Assembly: GCA_017464525.1 (NCBI GenBank)
Contig: JAFTZM010000043.1
Location: 62,001 to 126,000, forward strand
Length of the DNA: 64,000 nucleotides
Source: Clostridia bacterium
GTDB lineage: Bacteria; Bacillota; Clostridia; Oscillospirales; QAKW01
Direction of reading: 5' to 3'
Shown: positions 32,482 to 39,645 of the stretch, piece after piece
How positions within the stretch are numbered: the stretch's first letter is position 1
How the letters are laid out: each line of letters begins with the position of its first letter
Program-made: the position numbers and the translations under genes
Notes under the pieces: generated by a model
The model's input: only the letters and a program-made list of their open reading frames with translations
Told to the model about the DNA's origin: nothing
The model's database searches: none

Positions 32482-32796
32482 ATGGATACGAAATTTATTC
32501 GTGACCGTATCACGCAGCTCCGTCTTCAAAAGGGTGTTTCCGAGTATCGAATGAGTTATGATCTTGGTCATAGCCGCAGTTATGTTTATAACATTTCTTC
32601 GGGTAAAGCCTTACCTCCTCTTTCGGAGTTTTTAGCGATCTGCGAGTATTTCGGTGTAACCCCTCAGCAATTTTTCGACGAAGGTACTACTCATCCCGCC
32701 TTGGTTCAAACTGCTCTGGGAGAGCTTCAGAAGCTCAACGAAGAAGATCTTTTACTGATTATCAGCAATGTACGCCGTTTGTTGAAGGATTACTAA
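32482..32796 (+). CDS. XRE-family helix-turn-helix protein
   Basis: 104 residues. An HTH_3/Cro-C1-type domain at about 8-65: Ile-Thr-Gln-Leu-Arg-Leu-Gln-Lys-Gly-Val-Ser, then Ser-Arg-Ser-Tyr-Val-Tyr-Asn-Ile-Ser-Ser-Gly-Lys-Ala and Phe-Gly-Val-Thr-Pro-Gln-Gln-Phe-Phe-Asp. The C-terminal 35 residues are an amphipathic helix, perhaps for dimerisation. GAGGTG lies seven bases before the ATG. It is a single gene with its own operator-like palindromes and a terminator. Confidence 0.9.
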   Translation: MDTKFIRDRITQLRLQKGVSEYRMSYDLGHSRSYVYNISSGKALPPLSEFLAICEYFGVTPQQFFDEGTTHPALVQTALGELQKLNEEDLLLIISNVRRLLKDY

Positions 32797-32815
32797 CCTC
32801 ACAAAAAGGATACTT

Positions 32816-32846
32816 AAAAAGGAGAAGCATTCGCTTCTCCTTTTTG
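32816..32846. terminator. bidirectional intrinsic terminator
   Basis: Stem GGAGAAGC/GCTTCTCC, loop ATTC, A-run before and T-run after. It ends the XRE gene on the plus strand and the oxygen-defence operon on the minus strand, whose last stop codon is two bases away. Confidence 0.92.
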
Positions 32847-32847
32847 C

Positions 32848-33006
32848 TTATTCTTCGCTGAAGTTATCCTTGCCTACGCCGCAAAGAGGGCACTCAAAAT
32901 CCTCGGGCAGCTCCTCAAAGGGAGTACCAGGCTCGATGCCGTTATCGGGATCGCCCACAGCTTCATCGTAGACCCAACCGCATACATCACATACATATTT
33001 TTTCAT
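32848..33006 (-). CDS. rubredoxin
   Basis: 52 residues, the normal rubredoxin length. Iron ligands Cys6 and Cys9 in [10 protein letters not shown] and Cys39 and Cys42 in Glu-Cys-Pro-Leu-Cys-Gly-Val. A GGAGG site precedes the ATG. Small cytoplasmic electron carrier that reduces superoxide reductase and flavodiiron protein, both encoded just upstream in the same operon. Confidence 0.96.
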   Translation of the reverse strand: MKKYVCDVCGWVYDEAVGDPDNGIEPGTPFEELPEDFECPLCGVGKDNFSEE

Positions 33007-33030
33007 TTTCGTTTACCTCCGAAGTAATTA

Positions 33031-33543
33031 TTACAGCACTAAAGACGGTGCGCTATAAACTCTTGCTGCCAGCTCCTGATTGAGCATATACAGACTCTTG
33101 GGATCGGAGCCGAACAGCTCCATTTTAGAGATCATATCATTGGCATTGGTCTCCTCTTCCCCCTGCTCCTTCACAAACCAATCCAGAAACTGCATAGTAC
33201 GGAAATCCCGCACATCATAGGCAGCGCCATAGATATCGTTGATGAGAGAGGTTACATATTCCTCATGGGCCAGACCTGCCTCCAGAACAGCCATATGGCT
33301 TTCAAAGGTCTTATCCGGCTTAGCGATGGCCTCTAAGGTCACCGGCATATTCTCATTCTGCAGGTAGGTATAGAAGAGCATGGCATGATCCCGCTCCTCC
33401 TGGGCCTGGATCATATACCAATTGGCAAAACCGTCCAGCCCCTGAGCCTTGAAGTAATTGGAAAAATCCAGATACAGATAGGCAGAATAAAATTCCTTGT
33501 TGATCTGCTGATTGAGCAGCTCATGTACTTTAGCGTTCAGCAT
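33031..33543 (-). CDS. ftnA: non-haem ferritin
   Basis: 170 residues, typical bacterial ferritin length. Ferroxidase-centre signs: Glu17 in Asn-Lys-Glu-Phe-Tyr-Ser-Ala-Tyr, Gln-Ala-Gln-Glu-Glu-Arg-Asp-His with Glu49/Glu50 and His53, and Glu-Gln-Gly-Glu-Glu-Glu in the fourth helix. It oxidises and stores iron as a 24-mer shell and limits Fenton chemistry. Lies 24 bases before rubredoxin and three bases after the superoxide reductase gene. Confidence 0.95.
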   Translation of the reverse strand: MLNAKVHELLNQQINKEFYSAYLYLDFSNYFKAQGLDGFANWYMIQAQEERDHAMLFYTYLQNENMPVTLEAIAKPDKTFESHMAVLEAGLAHEEYVTSLINDIYGAAYDVRDFRTMQFLDWFVKEQGEEETNANDMISKMELFGSDPKSLYMLNQELAARVYSAPSLVL

Positions 33544-33546
33544 TTT

Positions 33547-33927
33547 TTATACCTCCGTTTTCCACAATCCATGAAGATTGCAATATGCATATACTGCCAC
33601 CGGCTTTTCCTCAGCCAGAGCAAAGGTCACCACCGGCTCCGCTCCCGGTGCCAGGCATTTCCGCTGGCCGCCACGATCGGTCTGCAGGTAGATCCAGGTG
33701 ATGCTGTGCTCCTCGGTCATGGGATGGGCCACAGAGCCAACCGTTACCTTCACGGTATTGCCCTCCACCGCCACCACCGGCAGGTGCTTCTCTACGCTGG
33801 CTTCCACCGTACCCGGCTCCAGCTTTGTCATCTTCTGGCCGCAGCACATCATGGGAACCCCTGCATCGTGGATCATTCCCACAATATTGCCGCAATGCTC
33901 GCAAACATAAAATCTGTTTTCACACAT
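33547..33927 (-). CDS. desulfoferrodoxin (superoxide reductase)
   Basis: 126 residues, full length. The N-terminal desulforedoxin centre I uses Cys9, Cys12, Cys28 and Cys29. Centre II ligands are His48, His68, His74, His119 and Cys116, with the conserved Glu46-Lys47 pair that guides superoxide. Reduces superoxide to hydrogen peroxide without releasing oxygen, using rubredoxin electrons; typical of strict anaerobes. I start at 33927, nine bases after GGAGG, rather than five codons earlier. Confidence 0.96.
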   Translation of the reverse strand: MCENRFYVCEHCGNIVGMIHDAGVPMMCCGQKMTKLEPGTVEASVEKHLPVVAVEGNTVKVTVGSVAHPMTEEHSITWIYLQTDRGGQRKCLAPGAEPVVTFALAEEKPVAVYAYCNLHGLWKTEV

Positions 33928-33944
33928 CGTTTGATCCTCCAAAA

Positions 33945-35735
33945 TTATTTTATTTCTTCAAAATCTGCAGCACCGTGCTTGCATAAGGGGCAAATAAAAT
34001 CCTCGGGAAGGGTCTCTCCTTCATAAATATATCCGCAGATCTTGCAAACATACCCTTTTTTCCCCTCTGTCTGGGGCTTGGGCTTCACATTTTCATAGTA
34101 AAAGCTATAGGTCATCGTCTCTCGGTCGGAAAGCACTCTGGCCTCGGTAACGGAGCAGATGAACATCCCGTGGGTATCCAGATCCAGATACTGCTCCACC
34201 TTCAGGGACATAAAGGAATTGATATACCGAGGCAGGAACACCAGCCCATTATCAGAGCGCAGCGGCTCGCAGTTGGCAAATTTATCCACATTCCGGCCGC
34301 TCACAAAGCCAAAGGATTCAAAGACCTTGAAGGGCGCATCCACCGTAAGGCAGTTGATATTCATCTTGCCGGTCTGCCGGATCACATGGTGGGAGTAATT
34401 CTCCTTATTGATGGTCACGGCGATTCTGTTGGGGCTGTTGGTGACCTGCGTCACCGTATTGACGATCAGGCCATTATCCTTCTTTCCGTCGTTGGAGGTG
34501 ACCACATACAGACCGTAGCCGATATTAAAGAGGGCGGTCATATCATTTTTATTGGCGGTGGAATCCTGCTGAGCCAGATAATCCCGGCAGAGCTCCTCGG
34601 CCAGTGCCTCCAGCTGGGCGGCGCTTTCTTCGTTGAGTGCAGAAAGGATCTTCACAGTATTTTCCGCAAAGGTAATGTTTTTGCTCTTTTCCAGCATTCC
34701 CTTCATCACCTTGGCGGCCATAGGCGCCCAGCTTCCGTTCTCCACCAGAGCCACCGTGCGGTTGCTGAAATTCCGCTCGGTGAGATGATTGATATACTCC
34801 CGCATAAAGGGGAAGATCTCCGCATTATAGGTGGTGGTTGCCAGCACCAACTTGCTGTAGCGGAAGGCATCACCTACTGCCTCAGCCATATCGCAGCGGG
34901 CAAGATCATGAACGATCACCTTGGGGCAGCCGTTGGCGGACAGCTTTTCAGCCAGCTGCTGCATCGCTTTTTTGGTGTTGCCGTAAACAGAGGTATAGGC
35001 GATCACGATGCCTTCCTCCTCCGGCTGATAACCGGACCAGGTGTTATAGAGATTCAGGTAATAGCCCAGATCCTCGGTCAGCACCGGGCCGTGCAGAGGG
35101 CAGATGATTGCAATATCCAGGCCGGCGGCCTTTTTTAGCAGATTCTGCACCTGAACGCCGTATTTGCCCACGATCCCGATAAAATACCGGCGGGCTTCAT
35201 CTGCCCAAGGCTCCTCCACATCCAGGGCCCCGAACTTCCCGAAGCCATCGGCAGAGAATAAGACCTTATCGGTACTGTCGTAGGTCACGATGACCTCCGG
35301 CCAGTGAACCATGGGTGCGGTCACAAAAGTCAGGGTATGCTTTCCTAAAGAGAGGGTGTCCCCTTCTCCTACCACCACCTGCTTTTCGGCAAAATCGGTG
35401 CCAAAGAAATTCTTCATCATGGCAAAGGCCTTTGCAGAGGCCACGATCTTGGCATCGGGATAGGCTTTGATAAAATTCACAATGTTAGCGGAATGATCCG
35501 GCTCCATATGCTGCACGATGAGATAATCGGGGTTCCTGTTGCCCAGCGTATTCTGGATATTATCCAACCATTCATGGGTAAAGCCTGCATCCACCGAGTC
35601 CATAATAGCGATCTTTTCATCCAAAATTGCATAGGAATTATAAGACATTCCGTTGGGCACCTTATACTGCCCTTCGAAAAGATCCACTTTATGGTCATTC
35701 ACACCGATGTACCTGATATCCTTGGTAATGTTCAT
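33945..35735 (-). CDS. flavodiiron protein fused to flavin reductase and rubredoxin domains
   Basis: 596 residues in four parts. A beta-lactamase-fold diiron domain has His76-x-Glu78-x-Asp80-His81, His144, Asp163 and His215. A flavodoxin domain starts near 245 (Tyr-Thr-Ser-Val-Tyr-Gly-Asn-Thr). A flavin-reductase-like domain spans about 405-545, and a C-terminal rubredoxin has Cys-Lys-Ile-Cys-Gly and Cys-Pro-Leu-Cys. It reduces oxygen to water (or NO to N2O); the fused reductase and rubredoxin should let it take electrons from NAD(P)H without separate carriers. AAGGAG site; 27 bases after the ferredoxin gene. Confidence 0.95.
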   Translation of the reverse strand: MNITKDIRYIGVNDHKVDLFEGQYKVPNGMSYNSYAILDEKIAIMDSVDAGFTHEWLDNIQNTLGNRNPDYLIVQHMEPDHSANIVNFIKAYPDAKIVASAKAFAMMKNFFGTDFAEKQVVVGEGDTLSLGKHTLTFVTAPMVHWPEVIVTYDSTDKVLFSADGFGKFGALDVEEPWADEARRYFIGIVGKYGVQVQNLLKKAAGLDIAIICPLHGPVLTEDLGYYLNLYNTWSGYQPEEEGIVIAYTSVYGNTKKAMQQLAEKLSANGCPKVIVHDLARCDMAEAVGDAFRYSKLVLATTTYNAEIFPFMREYINHLTERNFSNRTVALVENGSWAPMAAKVMKGMLEKSKNITFAENTVKILSALNEESAAQLEALAEELCRDYLAQQDSTANKNDMTALFNIGYGLYVVTSNDGKKDNGLIVNTVTQVTNSPNRIAVTINKENYSHHVIRQTGKMNINCLTVDAPFKVFESFGFVSGRNVDKFANCEPLRSDNGLVFLPRYINSFMSLKVEQYLDLDTHGMFICSVTEARVLSDRETMTYSFYYENVKPKPQTEGKKGYVCKICGYIYEGETLPEDFICPLCKHGAADFEEIK

Positions 35736-35762
35736 GTTATTCTCCTTAGGGGTCTACCCTAT

Positions 35763-36458
35763 TCATTCTAATATTCTTCCGTCCGTGGAAACGGTCACCA
35801 CCTGCCAGGGAATGAACTTGCCGCTGGCCTGCAAAGCACGCTTCACCGCATTTTCGATCCCGCCGCAGCAGGGGACCTCCATCCGAACGATTTTTACACT
35901 TTTTATGTTATTATTTGCAATGATCTGGGTCAGCTTTTCTGCATAATCCCCTTCATCCAGCTTGGGGCAGCCGATGAGGGTGATGTGGTTGCGGATAAAC
36001 TCCTGATGGAAATTTCCATAGGCAAAGGCGGTGCAATCTGCAGCTACCAGCAGATTGGCTCCATCAAAGTAGGGGGCATTCACGGGCACCAGCTTGATCT
36101 GGCAGGGCCATTGAGAAAGCTGGCTGGTCACCGCCGCAACTTTGCCCTGCACCGGCGCCTCCCGCTTGATCTCCTTAGATTGAGTACCGGGGCAACCGCA
36201 GGGTAATTTTACACCGAATTTTTTCATTTTTGCCGCCCGAACCGCCTCTTCATCATAGGCCGGAGCCTCCCGCTCCTCGAAGGTGATAGCGTTGGTGGGG
36301 CAGGCCGGCAGGCAATCTCCCAGCCCGTCGCAATAATCCTCACGGGTGAGCCGGGCCTTTCCGTTTACCATCTCAATGGCGCCCTCATGGCAGGCAGCAG
36401 CGCAAGCGCCGCAGCCATTGCATTTATCTTCATCTATTTTTATGATTTTTCGTTTCAT
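35763..36458 (-). CDS. 4Fe-4S ferredoxin-type protein with C-terminal domain
   Basis: 231 residues. Cluster motif one is Cys13-x2-Cys16-x2-Cys19-x3-Cys23. Motif two is Cys43-x5-Cys49-x3-Cys53-Pro; Leu46 replaces the usual second Cys, so that site may hold a [3Fe-4S] or unusual cluster. A further Cys-Gly-Cys-Pro lies at 87-90 and a Cys-Cys-Gly-Gly in the last third, in a domain of about 140 residues seen in anaerobe proteins encoded beside Crp/Fnr regulators. Probable electron-transfer or redox-sensing role. First gene of the oxygen-defence operon, divergent from the Crp/Fnr gene. Confidence 0.88.
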   Translation of the reverse strand: MKRKIIKIDEDKCNGCGACAAACHEGAIEMVNGKARLTREDYCDGLGDCLPACPTNAITFEEREAPAYDEEAVRAAKMKKFGVKLPCGCPGTQSKEIKREAPVQGKVAAVTSQLSQWPCQIKLVPVNAPYFDGANLLVAADCTAFAYGNFHQEFIRNHITLIGCPKLDEGDYAEKLTQIIANNNIKSVKIVRMEVPCCGGIENAVKRALQASGKFIPWQVVTVSTDGRILE

Positions 36459-36472
36459 TATTCGTTTCCTCC

Positions 36473-36531
36473 TTGCTTTTCTGGGGATATTATAGTATAA
36501 TAAGCCCGGAATTTCTGTTGAATTTTCAACA
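36473..36531. promoter_or_regulatory. divergent promoters with a Crp/Fnr-type palindrome
   Basis: Minus strand: -10 TATAAT at 36494-36489, start near 36482, no good -35. Plus strand: TTGCTT (36473-36478), 17-bp spacer, TATAAT (36496-36501), start near 36508. The perfect 16-bp palindrome TGTTGAATTTTCAACA (36516-36531) is centred 41.5 bases upstream of the minus start, the class II activator position, and about 16 bases inside the plus transcript, a position suited to self-repression. Confidence 0.7.
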
Positions 36532-36545
36532 AACGGAGAAAAATA

Positions 36546-37205
36546 ATGAAAAAATATCTGGAAATTTTACGCAAATGCCCGCTTTTTGATCAGATCGAAG
36601 AGGAAGATCTCCTCCGGATGCTGGGCTGCTTGGGTGCAAGGGTGGAGCATTTTGATAAAAAATATACCATCCTTGCCGAGGGAAATCCCGCAAAATATAT
36701 CGGGATCGTTCTTTCCGGCTCCGCCCAAATCCATCAGGTGGATTATTACGGCAACCGCAGCATCCTTTCGGAAGTGGGGGCCGCCCAGCTTTTCGGGGAG
36801 GCCTTTGCCTGCGCCGAGATTCAGGCGATCCCGGTCTCAGTGATCGCCAATGAGCCCTGCGAGATCATGCTCATCGATTGCAGCCACATTTTGCATACCT
36901 GCTCCAATAACTGCGGCTTTCACCAGCAGCTAATCTTTAATCTAATGAAGGATCTGGCCACCAAGACCATTTTGTTCCACCGGAAGATCGAGATCGTTGC
37001 CAAGCGCACCACCCGGGATAAGCTGATGGCTTACCTGATGCTGCAGGCCAAGGTGGCGGGGAGCAATACCTTTGAGATCCCCTTCGACCGCCAGGAACTG
37101 GCAGATTATCTGGAGGTAGACCGCAGCGGCCTTTCTGCCGAGATCAGCAAGCTGCGAAAAGAAGGTATTCTGGAAAACCGCAGAAACCTTTTTAAATTAT
37201 TATAG
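36546..37205 (+). CDS. Crp/Fnr-family transcriptional regulator
   Basis: 219 residues. A cyclic-nucleotide-binding-type beta barrel (about 15-120), a long dimer helix, and a helix-turn-helix with Phe-Asp-Arg-Gln-Glu-Leu-Ala-Asp-Tyr-Leu and recognition helix Asp-Arg-Ser-Gly-Leu-Ser-Ala-Glu-Ile. Seven Cys residues (11, 28, 89, 105, 112, 119, 123), several clustered near the dimer helix, could hold an Fe-S cluster or sense redox; the Fnr-type N-terminal Cys cluster is absent. Divergent from the ferredoxin/FDP/SOR/ferritin/rubredoxin operon, which it likely controls. Confidence 0.92.
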   Translation: MKKYLEILRKCPLFDQIEEEDLLRMLGCLGARVEHFDKKYTILAEGNPAKYIGIVLSGSAQIHQVDYYGNRSILSEVGAAQLFGEAFACAEIQAIPVSVIANEPCEIMLIDCSHILHTCSNNCGFHQQLIFNLMKDLATKTILFHRKIEIVAKRTTRDKLMAYLMLQAKVAGSNTFEIPFDRQELADYLEVDRSGLSAEISKLRKEGILENRRNLFKLL

Positions 37206-37218
37206 AACTTCCTTATAA

Positions 37219-37255
37219 AAAAATCAACAACCGAGGAAAAAATTTCCTCGGCTGT
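37219..37255. terminator. hairpin between the Crp/Fnr gene and the ADP-ribosylglycohydrolase gene
   Basis: A 9-bp perfect stem CCGAGGAAA/TTTCCTCGG (37231-37239 with 37243-37251). On the minus strand a run of seven Ts follows after a short gap, so it probably ends the convergent ADP-ribosylglycohydrolase transcript and may also serve the Crp/Fnr gene. Confidence 0.65.
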
Positions 37256-37261
37256 TCATCA

Positions 37262-38716
37262 TTATTGGGCTAATACGGGAATTACAAAGAGAGCGGGCTG
37301 GGGTCTGCCGGGGCAGTCCATCTCTACAATGATACGGTTCATCGCCTTCATTTCCTCGGTGGCGGTCAGGGTGAAGGACCAGTTATCCCCCAAAGCGCTC
37401 TTATGATCCACATACATTCTGCCGTACTTCCGGTCGGCTGTGACCCCCTCCGGCAGAATCAGGCGGATATCCAGATTCAGCGGGCAAGGCATCTTATTGT
37501 TGACATTCAGGGTCACCGTGACCGATTCTCCCGGCAGCAGCTGAGGCAGCCGATCAAATTCAGCCCGTACCCGCATCAAAGCGCTGCTCCACACATCAAT
37601 GCAGTTCTGAGAACGAACAAGGGGATCCATCTCATAATCGCTGCGATATTTTTTGCTGTTGATGGCAAAGTTTTTATCAATTTCCAGAGAAGTTTCCCCA
37701 TCGGTCAGCTCGGCGGGGATACCGTTGGCAATAAGAACGGTGGGGATCATCTGCATGACCCGACGGGTCAGCTCAGTGCAACTCTCCAAGGATTTTACCC
37801 GACGGTAGGAGCGATCCACCGAAATGGTGATGATCTTATCACCGATATATTCCGCCCAATCCTTGGGGATGCCGTCCATACCATAGAAGATTCCCAGGAA
37901 GGCGCCCACGGTGGCGGCGGTGCAATCAGTATCATCGCCGCAGTTAACAGCATAAAGCATGGACTTCTTGAAGTCTCCCTCGCCGTACAGCAGACCCAGA
38001 ACCGCAAAGCCCACATTGGCAGGGGCCTGGAACCAGCCGATATCCTTGCTCTGCTCCACCAGCGCATTGCGGACATCCTTCCAATCATCTCCCCGGTCGT
38101 AGCCCTCCATCACCAGGCGAACAGCCTTGGCCACCCGGCTTTCGGCAGGAATAGCCTCCAGCGCTTCTTCCAGTACCTGGCGGATATCAGTGGCAAAGAA
38201 GGCCAGACTCTCCAGGGTGGCGGTGAACTGCTCCGCCACAGTGCCCTCGCTCATGCCATGATCGATGCAGGCGTCCTCAAAGGCATAGCGGCGGGCGATC
38301 TGGGGAAAGCCCGGCGCCAGGCAGGCCCAGATCTCCGAGCGGATCCAGGCGCCGTTGGAATGTTTCCATTGCTCATTATTCAGCTCTCCGCAAAGAGGCG
38401 GCATGACTCCGGCCTTCATATTGGCCTTGCCGATGCCGTACTCATTCCAATGGGGCGGCAGGTAATTGATCCAATACTCCCCCAGCTCCCGGGCGGTGAG
38501 CTGATAGGGGCCCACCTCCTCCATGGCGCAGAGCCAGACCAATTGCAGGTCCAGATCGTCGTTGGGCAGGGGCTCCCCCTTTTCAGAAACAAAGCCCTTT
38601 ACATCCAGCAGCTCTTTTTTCCCCTCAAAGGGGCCGCCGATGGTGCCGCCGATATTCTTACCGATCCAGCAGGCATAGATCTTATCTTCCAACATTTTTC
38701 GGTTTAATTTGACCAT
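37262..38716 (-). CDS. ADP-ribosylglycohydrolase family protein
   Basis: 484 residues. The N-terminal ~330 residues hold the ARH/DraG fold: Cys-Trp-Ile-Gly-Lys-Asn-Ile-Gly-Gly-Thr-Ile-Gly-Gly-Pro near 16-29, metal-binding Pro-Asn-Asp-Asp-Leu-Asp near 51-56, and Asn-Cys-Gly-Asp-Asp-Thr-Asp-Cys-Thr-Ala-Ala near 260-270. A C-terminal beta-rich domain of about 120 residues is extra relative to minimal family members. The family removes ADP-ribose from proteins or acts on related sugar substrates; this longer type is often found in gut Clostridia with unknown substrate. CTGGAGG precedes the ATG. Confidence 0.9.
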   Translation of the reverse strand: MVKLNRKMLEDKIYACWIGKNIGGTIGGPFEGKKELLDVKGFVSEKGEPLPNDDLDLQLVWLCAMEEVGPYQLTARELGEYWINYLPPHWNEYGIGKANMKAGVMPPLCGELNNEQWKHSNGAWIRSEIWACLAPGFPQIARRYAFEDACIDHGMSEGTVAEQFTATLESLAFFATDIRQVLEEALEAIPAESRVAKAVRLVMEGYDRGDDWKDVRNALVEQSKDIGWFQAPANVGFAVLGLLYGEGDFKKSMLYAVNCGDDTDCTAATVGAFLGIFYGMDGIPKDWAEYIGDKIITISVDRSYRRVKSLESCTELTRRVMQMIPTVLIANGIPAELTDGETSLEIDKNFAINSKKYRSDYEMDPLVRSQNCIDVWSSALMRVRAEFDRLPQLLPGESVTVTLNVNNKMPCPLNLDIRLILPEGVTADRKYGRMYVDHKSALGDNWSFTLTATEEMKAMNRIIVEMDCPGRPQPALFVIPVLAQ

Positions 38717-38734
38717 AATATTACCTCCAGTAAT

Positions 38735-38782
38735 AAAAAATCCTTATGCATTCATTTTAGCATAAGGATTTTTTTACGGCAA
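38735..38782 (-). promoter_or_regulatory. promoter with a 15-bp inverted repeat around its -10 box
   Basis: Minus strand TTGCCG (38782-38777), 17-bp spacer, TAAAAT (38759-38754). The arms AAAAAATCCTTATGC (38735-38749) and its complement (38760-38774) form a 15-bp stem whose 10-base loop holds the -10 box. It can act as the terminator of the upstream AraC gene, which ends 34 bases away, and as an operator for the ADP-ribosylglycohydrolase gene. Confidence 0.6.
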
Positions 38783-38808
38783 TGTTGAATTTTTACCCGA
38801 TTTTGTAC

Positions 38809-39645
38809 CTATTTTTTACGATACTGCTGAGGAGTCATTCCGGTCTTTTCTTTAAAAATTTTATAAAAAGCATTGCGGCTGGAAAATCCCGCCCGGGCGG
38901 CGATCTCTTCAACAGAAAGATTGGTTTCTGCCAGCAGCCGCTCCGCCAGCTCCATGCGGCTTCGATTGATAAACTCGGTAAGGGTCATGCCGTAATGCTC
39001 TTTAAAAAGACGGCTGAAATAGGCGGGATTGTAAAAGCAGCTTTTGGAGAGGGATTCCAGCGTCAGCTTTTCGGCGCAATGCTCCCGGATATATTGCAGA
39101 AACTCCGGTGCGAGCCCAATGGGCTTACCGCCCGGTGACATTTTACGGAAGATCAGGGTGAGCAGAATATTTACATAGGCCTTCAGCACTGTTTCATAGC
39201 CGATGGCCGCCCGTTCCTGCTCTTCATACATCTCCCGCAGGATGGTCTCCAGCCGGGTGCGCTCGGCGGCGTGAAAATGGATCAGCGGATTTTCGGTATC
39301 GATCTCCTGCTGAAAATCGGAAAAACCCGATAAGGTCAGCAGTTCAAAGGCATTTTCCGGATCGATCAGCCTCTCGCTGAGCCATTCTGGATCGATGAGG
39401 ATATCCCAGATCTCCATCTGATGATTTGCCTTGAAATAATGGGTCTGGCGGTAATTGATAAAAAGCAGAGCCCCCCGCTTGACCCGGTATTCGATGCCGC
39501 CGATACTGTGCACGCCGGTACCGTCCATGATATACACCGCCTCGATGAATTCATGGAGGTGCTCCGGCTCCTCGGTCACCTTATGGGGCTGGATCAGGAT
39601 GCCGCAGCCCTCCTGATAGATCCGTTCCTTTTTATAGATCTTCAA
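38809..39645 (-). CDS. AraC-family regulator with cupin sensor domain
   Basis: 278 residues. The N-terminal AraC-binding cupin has Glu-His-Leu-His-Glu-Phe-Ile-Glu and Gly-Ala-Leu-Leu-Phe-Ile. The C-terminal 100 residues carry two helix-turn-helix motifs (Ser-Lys-Ser-Cys-Phe-Tyr-Asn-Pro-Ala-Tyr-Phe-Ser-Arg and Ala-Ala-Arg-Ala-Gly-Phe-Ser-Ser-Arg-Asn-Ala-Phe-Tyr-Lys). Such regulators usually sense sugars or glycosides. It overlaps the serine hydrolase gene by ATGA and is the last gene of the long minus-strand run. Confidence 0.92.
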   Translation of the reverse strand: MKIYKKERIYQEGCGILIQPHKVTEEPEHLHEFIEAVYIMDGTGVHSIGGIEYRVKRGALLFINYRQTHYFKANHQMEIWDILIDPEWLSERLIDPENAFELLTLSGFSDFQQEIDTENPLIHFHAAERTRLETILREMYEEQERAAIGYETVLKAYVNILLTLIFRKMSPGGKPIGLAPEFLQYIREHCAEKLTLESLSKSCFYNPAYFSRLFKEHYGMTLTEFINRSRMELAERLLAETNLSVEEIAARAGFSSRNAFYKIFKEKTGMTPQQYRKK

